Part shown: positions 20,801 to 27,882 of the stretch, one piece after another
Position numbering within the stretch: position 1 is the first letter of the stretch
Layout: each line of letters starts with the position of its first letter
Assembly (NCBI RefSeq): GCF_003121405.1
Contig: NZ_QBUY01000016.1
Span: 60,590 to 124,589 of the forward strand
DNA length: 64,000 nucleotides
DNA from: Paraburkholderia sp. C35
Lineage (GTDB): Bacteria; Pseudomonadota; Gammaproteobacteria; Burkholderiales; Burkholderiaceae
Reading direction: 5' to 3'
Program-made: the position numbers and the translations under genes
Notes under the pieces: model-generated
Databases searched by the model: none
Told to the model about the DNA's origin: nothing
What the model saw: only the letters and a program-made list of their open reading frames with translations

Positions 20801-21903
20801 CCGTCGCCGCCCGTGACGAGTTCGCCGACTTCGCCATCGGCAACGGGCACGAGCTTGTCGTCGACGATATGCACGCGCGTGCCGGCGATCGCGTCGCCAA
20901 TCGGAATGGCATCGCCGCTGGCCAGCGCCGCGCTGTCGCGCGGGATGCGGTAGCAGCAGGTGAAGGTGGTGTTCTCGGTCGGGCCGTAACCGTTGATGAT
21001 CTGCAGCGCGGGATGCGCCGCCATCACCTTGCGGATATGCACGGGCGACAGCACGTCACCGCCCGTCAGCACTTCCTTCATCGGCGAGAAGGCTTCGAGC
21101 CGATAATCGGCGAGCGCGTTGAAGAGACCCGCCGTGAGCCACGCGCTCGTCACGCTGAATTGCGCGATGCCTGCGGCGATTGCATCGAGCGAAGGTTGAA
21201 CCTCGCTGATGATGGCCGCGCTGCCGCCGTTCAGCAGCGGGCCCCAGATTTCGAGCGTGCTGGCGTCGAAGGCGAGCGGCGCGAGGTTGAGAAAGCGGGT
21301 CTGCGGCGACAGGCCGGTGAAGGTCTGACCGTGCACCAGACGCAGAATCGCGCGATGCGGGACGATCACGCCCTTGGGTTTGCCCGTCGAGCCGGACGTA
21401 TACATGATGTAGGCCGCGTCGTCGCGGCTCACGGGCTGCAGGGGCGCACGATCGGCCGTTGCCGACGCGCTCACGATTGCGGCCAGATCCATCCAGGTGC
21501 CGTTCAGGTCGCCCACGCTGGCGAGCGCGGCGCTGTCGGCGATCATCAGCTTCGGCGCGCAGTCGGACACGATGAAATCGAGTTGCGTGCGCGGATAAGC
21601 CGGGTCGAGCGGCACATAGACAGCGCCCACGCGCAGAATCGCCAGCATCAGCGCCAGCGTGTCCCGGCTGCGCGGCACCATGATCGCGCAGCGCTCGCCA
21701 GGTTCGAGTCCCAGATTGCGCAGGACGCTTGCCATCCGGGCCGAACGTTCGCCGAGGGCGGCGTAGTCTTCTTCACCCGTGGCGTCGATCACAGCAAGAT
21801 GATGGGCAAACTCCGCACATACGGTGTCGAAGCGCGCGGCCACGCCGGGCACATGGTCGGTCCCGCCCGGCACGTTGCCTGGAAATTCATCTCTGTGTGA
21901 CAT
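11899..21903 (-). CDS. Hybrid NRPS-PKS with internal aminotransferase: A-PCP-KS-AT-ACP-AMT-C-A-PCP
   Basis: 3334 residues from ATG 21903 (GGAGAG at good spacing; the upstream GTG 21963 adds an unconserved leader). Order: A1 about 30-510 (YTSGSTGKPKG near 168); PCP1, Ser about 563; KS 620-1050 with Cys797, EAHGT and ANVGH histidines; AT 1150-1450 with Ser1248 in GHSVGE and HAFH near 1348, the malonyl-type pair; ACP Ser1591 in GYDSLF; an Ala/Pro/Val-rich linker about 1630-1790; class III PLP aminotransferase 1800-2215 with Lys2059 in YGKVVGGG; C 2238-2670 with intact HHIICDG at 2368; A2 2685-3190; PCP2 Ser3269. My reading of the ten-residue pocket codes is DALWLGGTFK for A1 (closest to published Val codes) and DTIQITLIWK for A2 (closest to Gly, weakly). 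The inferred route is acyl loading, malonyl extension, beta-transamination as in the iturin/mycosubtilin synthetases, then amide formation with the A2 amino acid. Confidence 0.95.
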   Translation of the reverse strand: MSHRDEFPGNVPGGTDHVPGVAARFDTVCAEFAHHLAVIDATGEEDYAALGERSARMASVLRNLGLEPGERCAIMVPRSRDTLALMLAILRVGAVYVPLDPAYPRTQLDFIVSDCAPKLMIADSAALASVGDLNGTWMDLAAIVSASATADRAPLQPVSRDDAAYIMYTSGSTGKPKGVIVPHRAILRLVHGQTFTGLSPQTRFLNLAPLAFDASTLEIWGPLLNGGSAAIISEVQPSLDAIAAGIAQFSVTSAWLTAGLFNALADYRLEAFSPMKEVLTGGDVLSPVHIRKVMAAHPALQIINGYGPTENTTFTCCYRIPRDSAALASGDAIPIGDAIAGTRVHIVDDKLVPVADGEVGELVTGGDGVALGYLNRPELSAEKFIDDVFSPGTKLYRTGDLVRRRPDGAIDFLGRNDRQIKIAGKRIELDEIEHALRAAPGVADAAVAAFEGRMGKAIAGFVKADVADATAATFLNGLRAHLKAALPDYMVPTELRAMADFPLTPNGKIDRKTLLARLDTPSAAPAESATGDEDIAARLAAVFEGLLGNPVDRHANFFDLGLRSLDLMRAHAIIARDVSAKVALVDLFRHPNVEALVAHLRDTLGMAQQGSVRGRRDVQDGAIAVVGMSGRFPGARNVRELWSNILEGRDCITHFDVAELEDSFDDSTRREDRYVKARPILADVDRFDAGFFGVMAREAALTDPQQRLFLEIAWEAFEDAGYDPAKIAGAVGVFAGTSMNTYFLKHVLTDRGVIDEFTSQFQIGEYQKLVGAGDFVATRTAYKLGLTGPAISVQTACSTSLTAIGLAVENLRAGRCDMALAGGVSITFPQKRGYFYEEGGMGAADGVCRPFDANAKGTVFGSGAGVVLLKRRDDAIADGAPIYAVVRGVGMNNDGSDKVGFTAPSVDAQARAIAIAHAEAGIDPATIGYIEAHGTATPLGDPIEFAGLVQAFRLGGVEGGQFCALGSAKANVGHLDAAAGVTGFMAAALALRDRTLPPLTHFRAPNPGIDVTNSPFFFNAAKRPWADGPTPRRAGVSSFGVGGTNVHLLLEEAPCRVDVADTEQIGAQDKPQILPLSARSAPALERARANLAGHLAANPGLSLADVATTLQTGRRDFTHRAVVIAESLEQAQAKLQKGAIEAQAPQTAGPVVFMFPGQGSQYPGMGAALYRSEPVFREWIDKGAVTLAPHLGLDIRTLLLSEAPEGADTPHPIRSTIYAQPALFLVEYALAQLWMSRGIKPTAMIGHSVGELVAACVAEAVAFEDALYLIAKRGALMQSAEPGAMLVVRLSEAELGPMMGDEIDLAAVNAPSLSVVAGPFAAMEAFEAKLKAADIDHRRLHTSHAFHSRMMSGVVEDLARVADTLTFAIPKIPYVSSVTGQWASMDQPVRGRYWASHCRDVVRFSDALATVTADSKPLLLEIGPGRTLSTFVMQGLPRDRHLGALASLPDFAMRDQELAVLAEATGRLWLNGVTPNWTVVQGETARRISLPTYPFERERYWIDAPVSASASAAASASSSNLTTQAAVIAAPAMPEAIIITTTTQTTMDQTVQIDRKPRLIAELASLLAELSGEAPDISDPDVTFWDLGYDSLFMGQVSRQLRRRYDVTISFRQIMSDYPTLPALAQFLDSTLPPDPAQPAAPAVVEAAPVAVAAPVAAAAAAPVVVAAAPVAAAQFTPSAVTGDIQSVIRDQIAAMQSLMARQLDVLQGAPVAISQPAAAVQAAVAPAQIVAAAPVAAAPQPAAAPVRAAGPEIKFEENRPTRFTAYKPGASKSAEITDAQKAFIVDLTTRYSAKTPQSKSRTQSYRSVLADPRTASGFREEWKELVYPIVAQRSKGSKIWDIDGNEYIDIVNGYGQTAFGHTPDFVVDAVNAQMAEGFAIGPQSPLAGEVAQMFADMTGHQRVTFCNTGSEAVMAAMRLARTVTGKDKIVCFDGDYHGQFDEVLVKPGSEAGVPRAFPLAPGIPNQSVGNMVVLPYARTESLEWIKANIDDIAGVLFEPVQSRHPNLRPKEFVQQLREITAANESALIFDEVVTGFRVHPAGMQGYWGIKGDMATYGKVVGGGLPVGVLAGTTQYMDALDGGQWQFGDNSVPEVPPTFFAGTFVRHPVVLAAMKAVLLHLKEAGPSLQETLAARMDGLVQRINAYLEKVGIAARAESFSSWFYVSFASEDRLGSLFYPYMRYLGVHVMEGFPCFLTTSHSDEDIRKIGDAFIASIDALQRVGILGNAPQPAPVQLTQAPLTEPQKEIWMSAQLGNEASLAFNESFTLELMGNLNEAAFERAFAATIARHDALRVHFSRVGDTMFVDPATTVPLEHIDLSSHADPAAELATIVEAEAHEVFDLTRAPLVRAALVRLEAQKWAFVFTAHHIICDGWTINIILRDLQALYEAEVTGKQAELDEVQSFLAFAKAQDEAGADANARDFWMNLHREPAPQLMLPGDRPRPEIKSFRGASTTRQLSADLLKQVKTTASKQGCSLFAALFGAAQVLFGRLAGSDDIVLGAPMAGQSQAGEALLAGHCVNFLPMRVRFDRDKPFAAHMKAVRDHVYDAGDRQNYTYGALVRDLGIKRDFNRLPLTDLQFNLEKVDGQLDMAGIATRFTPNAKAYSNFDLFINIIESAQGLRLDCDFNSDIYDEATAQRWLGHYETLLTAIARDAETPIAALPLLNEAEIHYLRDELNATQRDYDLSQTVPAMLAAQARKTPDATAVSDEARRLTYRELDAHASRIARKLVAAGIAPRSRIALAMDRTALTVAAMIGVWRAGCAYVPLDMMMPAARLQVILEGADIAAILSDATSRTVLEPGTHRVLELEAFLAQADDQAVTLPAVSDAASAYVIFTSGSTGKPKGVEIPHRALTNVLLSIAEKPGFTASDSIVAVTTFTFDTSGIELYLPLIVGARTFIAGHAEVRTGYELVDRLKDEAATILQATPSLWRMLLEAGFKAPANFRIICTGEALPRDLADQLLATGEEVWNLYGPTETTIWSSGARVVANQPVLIGAPVANTDMHVLPDDFHLAPEGVSGELWIGGEGLAKGYLHRPDLTEAAFREIAIEGSAPRRLYRTGDLARRLADGSLQHLGRRDQQIKLRGFRIEIEDIEAALRKATGVAAAAVALHTVSGSARLVGYIVEAASGTLDQGAVAAHVAATLPTYMVPTLWMKLDALPQTSSGKLERKALPVPTADMVATPVRRPHVALKVVPPAPAPAEPVAAASEPVPVAAEPIVVATEPAELASEPAAMTPTQATIAGIWADVLGLEHVDIDQQFFSLGADSLHLFRIVARMNERGLGVDARQLMKNVTVAELAATLDGTQENEVKQAPAVMRPSIHNFKRRHAEGV

Positions 21904-22424
21904 GTGCCGCTCTCCAGTGATTTGAAAGGCCGTGTGCTGGGCCACGTCTCTTGATGCGCGCACGGAAAACGCACATAGGGTGGCCGGCTACAGCAGGCAA
22001 AAGCAGGTCGGGGCGATGCGCGCCCGCCCCATGCCTTACGTACGAAAATTGCGGTTAGTGAAAGTTAAACTTCTGCGGGGTGCCTATCCGTACGCCGTCG
22101 CACACACTAACGACGCAACAACACATCGATTTCGCAAGTGTTCGGACTCCCACAGTGCCGGGCGCGCAATCGTTTGAATCCGGCGATGCGCGCGCGTTTG
22201 TTTCGGCGACGAAACAGGGGCAGTCGAGCGTCGTTCCGGACGCAACCGCCGTGAATCGATGGCCGGTTTTCACGTTTAGCGTTGGATTCCTAATTGATAC
22301 GTCGGCATTGTTGACGTCTGCGCAAAGCGTCGCGACGTTCCTGTCGGTTTTTAGCGGCATGCATGGCGTGCGCGCGCTGTCGGGCGATTCGATGCCGTGA
22401 CGCGGGGCGTCGACGTCGCTGGAC
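21904..22424. other. Promoter region of the NRPS-PKS gene
   Basis: 521 bases between the phosphopantetheinyl transferase stop and the NRPS-PKS start, both on the minus strand. No gene is supported. The part at 22040-22080 is AT-richer than its surroundings and holds an 11-base palindrome AAGTT-A-AACTT (22062-22072), a possible operator. I could not fix a -35/-10 pair with confidence. Confidence 0.5.
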
Positions 22425-23153
22425 TCATCCGGGATGAAGACACAACGCTCCCATCTCGACGATCGACAAGTCCGTGCGCCGCGCCGCGACCGCGCCCGCG
22501 CAACCCGCAACGGAAGACAGCGTGCGAACGCGCCAATGCGCTGCTTCCTGCACGTCGCCGCCGACCACGCGCGGCGTCGTATCTCCGTGCACGGACACGT
22601 CGAATTCGAAATGCGTGGGCGGCAGAATGAAGCCTGTGCCGAGCGCTTTCAGGCACGCCTCTTTGCGCGCCCAGCTTTCGAAGAAGACGGTCTGTTGTTC
22701 GGCCTGGGGCGTGGCCGCGTAGTCGGCCCGTTCCTGCGACGAGAAAACGTCGAGCGGCAGCGTGTCTTCAATGACCCGGATTCGCTCGATGTCGATGCCG
22801 ATCTCGATACCGTTCGCTATCGCGAGGGCGGCCGTATTCTCGCTGTGACTGAGATTGAAGCAGAGCATCCAGTCACGAGGCTGGCTGGTGCAATACGGCT
22901 TGCCATCCGGGCCATAACCGATCGCGACATCCGACGGCGATACGTCAAGGTAGTGGCCCAGCAGCCGTCGTAGTTCGCCGCGTCCCGCGATAAAGCGGCG
23001 CCGATGCAGATCGAAGCGGAACTTGCCGGCGCGTTCGCGTTCCTGGGCGCCGAGTGTGTTCCAGTAGCCTTCGATATCGTCATCGCAGGCTTCGAGATCC
23101 CACTGCCATACGTGGACTTGCGGCGCAGAAGGCGGAGTCAGGAAAGAAGACAT
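22425..23153 (-). CDS. 4'-phosphopantetheinyl transferase, Sfp type
   Basis: 242 residues from ATG 23153 (a GTG at 23165 is the alternative). The Sfp-family motifs are clear: NLSHSENTAALAIA, then GIDIERI with the Mg-binding Asp and Glu, then ESWARKEACLKALGTGF with the catalytic W-x-x-KEA core. It converts apo carrier proteins to holo form by adding phosphopantetheine to the carrier Ser. Lying just upstream of, and co-directional with, a gene encoding three carrier domains, it is the natural activator of that NRPS-PKS. The gap to it is 521 bases, so it may have its own transcript. The C-terminal tail is unconserved in character. Confidence 0.93.
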   Translation of the reverse strand: MSSFLTPPSAPQVHVWQWDLEACDDDIEGYWNTLGAQERERAGKFRFDLHRRRFIAGRGELRRLLGHYLDVSPSDVAIGYGPDGKPYCTSQPRDWMLCFNLSHSENTAALAIANGIEIGIDIERIRVIEDTLPLDVFSSQERADYAATPQAEQQTVFFESWARKEACLKALGTGFILPPTHFEFDVSVHGDTTPRVVGGDVQEAAHWRVRTLSSVAGCAGAVAARRTDLSIVEMGALCLHPG

Positions 23154-23428
23154 GGCAACGACCACGCAACGCGAAATGAATCAGATTTGCAACCTGACTT
23201 CGCGATGATGTTGCGGACGCAACGTGTATCAGGCGACAACGCAACCATCGACAACTCGCCTGAATGAATCGATGACAGCAGTTGCGCAGGTGCACGATAG
23301 CGTGCGAGCGGCATGTGACGGCCGTTCTCCCACGCTATCTTTTCAAGACACGCTTCGAAGCTGCGACGTGCGAACCGGCGTGCTGCGTGCGGCCGGTGAG
23401 GCCGCCGACATCATGCCCGGCGCGCACC

Positions 23429-24163
23429 TTAGCTCACCGTCTCGGCTTCGCGCAGACGCGGCAGCAGGCGGTCGAATTCACGCTTCACAAGACCGTAGCA
23501 TTCGCATGCGCGCGCTTCGAGGCCCTTGCGGTCGAGCACGCGGATATGGCCGCGGCTGTGGTGAATCAGACCGTCGTTGTGCAGCTTGCCGGCCGCTTCC
23601 GTGATGCCTTCGCGGCGCACGCCGAGCATGTCGGCGATCAGCTGTTGCGTGACGGACAGATCATCCGATGCGACGCGATCGACTTCGATCAGCAGCCAGC
23701 GGCACAGTTGCTTGTTCAGCGAATGGTGACGGTTGCAGGCTGCCGTTTGTGCGACCTGCGTGAGCAGCGCGTGCATGTAGAGCAGCATCAGGCGGCGCAG
23801 GAAGTCGGAGCGCGCGAACTGCTGGCGCAGCGCCTGTGCCGTCATCCGGTAGGCAAAGCCCGAGCACTGCACCTGCACGCGGTTCGGCATGGTTTCGCCG
23901 CCCGTGAGCACGGGTACGCCCGTCATGCCTTCGCGTCCGACAGCGGCGATCTCGACAGAGCCGCCGTCTTCCATCGTCGAGAGCATCGAGATGATGGCCG
24001 TCGTGGGAAAGTACACGTGATGAATGCGTTGCCCCGAATCGCACAGCAACTGCTCCGTGCGCAGATGGACGAGTTCGAGATGGGGAGCAATGGCTTGCCA
24101 CTCGTGAGAAGGCAATGCGCCGAGCAAATGATTGCCGTGCAGGTCGGATTGAAGCGTCAGCAT
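23429..24163 (-). CDS. Crp/Fnr family transcriptional regulator
   Basis: 244 residues from ATG 24163, chosen for GAGGA six bases upstream and the typical start MLTLQSDLHGNHLLGALP. An N-terminal cyclic-nucleotide-binding-fold domain (CDSGQRIHHVYFPTTAIISML) is followed by a winged helix (LSVTQQLIADMLGVRREGITEAAGKL). There is no N-terminal Cys cluster, so it is not an oxygen-sensing FNR. The recognition helix lacks the E-x-x-SR of FNR/CRP, so its site will differ. It is the first gene of the co-directional series leading into the NRPS-PKS block and could regulate it. A perfect FNR-type box lies 253 bases upstream of its start. Confidence 0.9.
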   Translation of the reverse strand: MLTLQSDLHGNHLLGALPSHEWQAIAPHLELVHLRTEQLLCDSGQRIHHVYFPTTAIISMLSTMEDGGSVEIAAVGREGMTGVPVLTGGETMPNRVQVQCSGFAYRMTAQALRQQFARSDFLRRLMLLYMHALLTQVAQTAACNRHHSLNKQLCRWLLIEVDRVASDDLSVTQQLIADMLGVRREGITEAAGKLHNDGLIHHSRGHIRVLDRKGLEARACECYGLVKREFDRLLPRLREAETVS

Positions 24164-25811
24164 GATCGGTCCTCGCATGAAGTCGTGCGCTGCACGACCC
24201 CCTTGTCTTTTTAACCCGGTGCTGTTCGCTCTCAATGCCTGCCGCCTGGCTCGCGGCGAGATTCGTACAGACCGGCCCCGTCAACCCGCCGTCGATGCGA
24301 TTGTTTTGACTGTCTGCATCGAGGCTGGCTTTCACCACGCCGAGCATTTAGCGAGGACTGTGCCAATCGACGGGAAAATGAGTACTGGTGCGGCGCAGCG
24401 TGGTGTTGCCCACCATTGATGCGGATCAAAATGTGTCGATTTGTTTCAAATCTGCACAACGCGGTTTGGCGGCGGATTCGAGAAATTGTCTTAACTTATA
24501 CGTGCTAACTCGCTGATTTATCGGGATTTGAAAATAATCGCCTGCATGCGGTCGATGCGTTTTCAGAGTTGAAACATGGGCGAAACGCCCACCTAAGAGC
24601 GATTCCGGACGTAACCGGATTTGATTCAGATGTGTTCTATCGTTTTCGTGCGTTCCCGCACCGAAAGCCGATTTTTAGACGGCATGCCGCGCGGCGAAAT
24701 CTGATTGTGTCGTACGAATAGCAACAATCATCAGAGGAGTGTTGGCGCGCGCCCGCTATTTGTCAGTTGGATACGCAGTTGCCGTCCAGTGGGCCTCGCA
24801 AACGTTTTTCATCGATACCGTCGAGGCGATGACGATCGCGCGGCTTGTCCCATCGGATCATCAGCGCTGCCTGGTATGAGGCGTGTCGCACGTAACGGGC
24901 GCGATGCTGCATAGCCGCGTCGAATCAGATCGGGTGAAATGGTTCGACAAGGGGCGCACTGCGCGCGCGATCCGGAGAGCGGGCGATTGCGACGCGATCG
25001 GGCCGTGTCCGGTTTGTCTCATGGATGAGATAACGGATGACAGGCGGGATGAAAGGCGCAATGAAATACCCAATGAAAAATGGAGCGGCACATAGGACCA
25101 TTTGCATACCGGGCCAGGTCGACAACTGCCGCGCCTGGTCGTGTCGTGCGCGCAGCCACGGCATCATCGATGCCAAAGCGCCTCGAAAGTGTGTGTGCAC
25201 GTACAGAGCGACACATACAAGATCGGTTTCAATGGCGCTCAAGCATGCGATCCATGTGAACAATCTCCGGGGCGAGGTCGCGCTATATCACGTGCAGGCA
25301 GGTAGGCCAGTGGACATGCGCAAGTCTGATGACGTGAGGTCTGTCGGTACACGTGACGATTGAAAGCAGTCGATGACGATCCGTTGTCATGAGACGACCG
25401 AATACTGGAGAGGAAGTATGTTGCATGACCAGTTGGTGGCCGGTATCGATCGATAGGGTAGAAGCGGTGAGAGACGATTCGCTTTATCGATTTGCATGCG
25501 GCCTGCTAATTGATTCGATTGGTAAAAAACGTAACGACTGTAACCGCAATCGCTTGACGGACCTATGTGTGCAGTACTTTCGATGCAATTTTTCCCCATT
25601 GCGCAGACCTGTTGCGATGTGCGTCAGACTTCGCTTCACGACGCGTTGCACGAAAGTAACAATTGGTCGGAGGGAATACCCTCTCGGGTGGTTTCCCAAC
25701 TGGCGCATCCAGATAAAGCGAAGCAACGTATTGTTCACTAATAAAAAATGACACGAGGGCACGTGATCAACACTTATCGCAGGCGAAAACGCCGCATCGG
25801 GGAGAAGGATG
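24164..25811. other. Long stretch without a convincing gene
   Basis: 1648 bases between the divergent Crp/Fnr-type and GntR-type regulator genes. The segment 24420-24720 and the part near 25490-25770 are AT-richer than the surroundings. The only well-defined site is the FNR-type box at 24416-24429. Short open frames on both strands are present but have no recognisable domain. One at 24925-25263 (minus) has a hydrophobic stretch and is discussed under rejected items. Confidence 0.55.
24416..24429. promoter_or_regulatory. FNR/Anr-type binding site
   Basis: TTGAT-GCGG-ATCAA matches the FNR consensus TTGAT-N4-ATCAA at every specified base. It lies 253 bases upstream of the Crp/Fnr-type regulator gene (minus strand) and 1.4 kb from the GntR gene. 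It suggests oxygen control of a transcript starting in this spacer, most simply that of the regulator itself. The FNR protein would be encoded elsewhere. Confidence 0.6.
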
Positions 25812-26522
25812 ATGGAACAAACCAATAAAGAACGTTCCTTGGTCAGCAAGGTCATGGATGGACTCGTGACCGGGATCGTCGAAGAAAAGTACGGTGCGGT
25901 CTTACCGCCGCAAGACGTATTGTCGAAGGAATTCGACGTCAGCCGCACGGTGATGCGCGAGGCGCTGTCGATGCTGCTCGCGCGGCACATGCTCGACGTG
26001 CGGCCGAAGATCGGCACACGCATCAGGCCGATGCACGACTGGCGCATGATCGACGAGGACGTCGTGAACTGGCGTTTCCGCGCGACGCCCGACCCCACGT
26101 TCCTGCGTGACGTGATCGAGTTCCGCGTGCTGATCGAACCGCGTGCGGCTGCACAGGCCGCGACGCGTGGCAATGCTTCGGACATCGCTGCGATCCGCGA
26201 TGCGTTCGAGGCTTTCCGCAACAGTCCGCCGGGAGAACCTGGCCATCAGACTGCGGATGAGGCGCTGCCTACGCGTATCGTGATTGCAAGCGGCAACCAG
26301 TTCTTCCAGCAGATGGCCGCCATCATTCGCGGTGCGTTGTCGGCATTGAAGCCGCTCGTCGATCTGCCGCCCGCCGCATGGGAAGAGACGGTGCGCCTGC
26401 ATTCGCGCGTGGTCGATGCGATCGAACGGCACGATGCGAAGGAAGCGGAAACGGCCGCGATTGCGCTGATCGATTTCTCGATGAGCCGCATGAGCGCGGC
26501 GGTGCCGGACGAGTCGGCATGA
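25812..26522 (+). CDS. GntR-family regulator with FCD ligand domain (FadR subfamily)
   Basis: 236 residues from ATG 25812; a second ATG at 25809 is too close to the GGAGAAGG at 25801-25808. The winged helix spans residues 8-75 (LPPQDVLSKEFDVSRTVMREALSML). It is followed by the all-helical FCD domain beginning FRVLIEPRAAAQAA, with His-containing metal/ligand positions later (RLHSRVVDAIERHD). FCD-type GntR proteins usually sense sugar acids or other carboxylates and repress nearby catabolic genes. The Gfo/Idh/MocA oxidoreductase gene 191 bases downstream is a plausible target. Confidence 0.92.
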   Translation: MEQTNKERSLVSKVMDGLVTGIVEEKYGAVLPPQDVLSKEFDVSRTVMREALSMLLARHMLDVRPKIGTRIRPMHDWRMIDEDVVNWRFRATPDPTFLRDVIEFRVLIEPRAAAQAATRGNASDIAAIRDAFEAFRNSPPGEPGHQTADEALPTRIVIASGNQFFQQMAAIIRGALSALKPLVDLPPAAWEETVRLHSRVVDAIERHDAKEAETAAIALIDFSMSRMSAAVPDESA

Positions 26523-26713
26523 CTGTTGGCTGAACGCTGTTGGCTGACAGTCAGGCTGCATCGGATTGAAGTCGGCAACAGGCTGGACAGAAGCACGCTG
26601 CACACGGCAGTAAAAGCAGTACGGACCGCATGAAGGCAGTCTGGCGAGGCGATACGCGACATTTGCGACAATGTCGGCTGTCTCTCTCTGGATGAACCCA
26701 CTTCTTGCGACGG

Positions 26714-27718
26714 ATGAATCACGCAACAACCCACACCCCATCCGGGCAACCGGCGACGATACGCTGGGGCATCGTTGGCACAGGCCGCATCGCCCATCGT
26801 TTCGCGCAGAGCCTCGCGCATGTACCCCATTCGCGGCTGACAGCAGTCTGGTCGCGCCGCCGCGCTCCCGCTGAAACGTTTGCGCAGCAACACGGCGGAC
26901 AAGCCCTCGATTCCTTCGAAGCCCTTCTCCAGAGCGGTATCGACGCGCTCTATATCGCGACGATGCAGGACAGTCACGCGCATTACGCCTGCGCCGCGCT
27001 CGAAGCCGGTATTCATGTGCTGTGCGAAAAGCCTGCCACGGTGAATACGGCGCAACTCGACCGTGTGATCGACAGCGCGCGCGCGTCGCAGCGGCTCTTC
27101 ATGGACGCGATGAAGCCGCCGTTCTATCCGCTTTACCAGCAGCTGCGCGCGCATCTCGCCGCCGATCCCATCGGCGAGATCGGCCTCGTGCGTGCGGGCT
27201 GTTCGGTGCCCGGCGTGCCCGACGATCATCCGTCGCTGTCGTTCGAGCAGGCGGGCGGCGCGCTGCTCGATATCGGCATCTACGAGCTGTTTCTGGCCGT
27301 CGACTGGCTCGGCGCACCGCTTGACGTGCAGACGCTGGGGCGGCTCGGGAGCACGGGCGTCGATACCTTCGCGAGTCTCAACAGCCGCCACGAGAAGGGC
27401 ATTTCGCAGCTCTTTTGCGGACTCGATCTGTTCGGCAAGGGCGATGCGTTTATTGCGGGAACGCAAGGTCACGTCACGATTCACGAGAACTGGTGGAACC
27501 CGACGCGCGCGACCGTGCGTTACACCGGCGGACGCGTGGTCGAACTCGACGCGCCGTTCGAAGGCGGCGGCCTGAACTACGAGACCGTGCATTTCTGCGA
27601 TCTGATCCGCAGCGGCGCGCTCGAAAGTCCCGTCATGACGCACGCGAAGTCGCGCCAGATGATCGGGATGGCCGATGCAGCGCGCGCGGCGCTCGGCCTG
27701 CGTTTTCCGTGCGAATGA
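26714..27718 (+). CDS. Gfo/Idh/MocA family NAD(P)-dependent oxidoreductase
   Basis: 334 residues from ATG 26714. The N-terminal Rossmann fold has WGIVGTGRIAHRFA (GxGxxA) near residue 18. The family EKP motif is in LCEKPATVN, with the conserved Lys at the active site. GGALLDIGIYEL gives the D-I-G-x-Y segment of the C-terminal alpha/beta domain. Members oxidise sugar, inositol or dihydrodiol hydroxyls. The substrate cannot be told from sequence. The upstream FCD-type GntR regulator fits a sugar-acid role. Confidence 0.9.
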   Translation: MNHATTHTPSGQPATIRWGIVGTGRIAHRFAQSLAHVPHSRLTAVWSRRRAPAETFAQQHGGQALDSFEALLQSGIDALYIATMQDSHAHYACAALEAGIHVLCEKPATVNTAQLDRVIDSARASQRLFMDAMKPPFYPLYQQLRAHLAADPIGEIGLVRAGCSVPGVPDDHPSLSFEQAGGALLDIGIYELFLAVDWLGAPLDVQTLGRLGSTGVDTFASLNSRHEKGISQLFCGLDLFGKGDAFIAGTQGHVTIHENWWNPTRATVRYTGGRVVELDAPFEGGGLNYETVHFCDLIRSGALESPVMTHAKSRQMIGMADAARAALGLRFPCE

Positions 27719-27882
27719 AACAGCAGGGTGAGGGCGTGCAGTGATAGGATCGTCGCGGACGGATGCGGGTCGAGGCACGCGGAGGCACGTAGTGGCACAT
27801 TGAAGCGGGCCGCAGCGGCCGCTGAAAACCCGCCCGGCCGTGATCGTTCTGTTATGTTTTCAAGCCGTTTGCAAGGAGCGCG

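Noticed and set aside
24925..25263. 112-codon minus-strand frame with a hydrophobic segment
   Set aside because: One possible membrane stretch (MVLCAAPFFIGYFIAPFIPP), but no ribosome site, no recognised family and an Arg-rich tail. Kept as non-coding.
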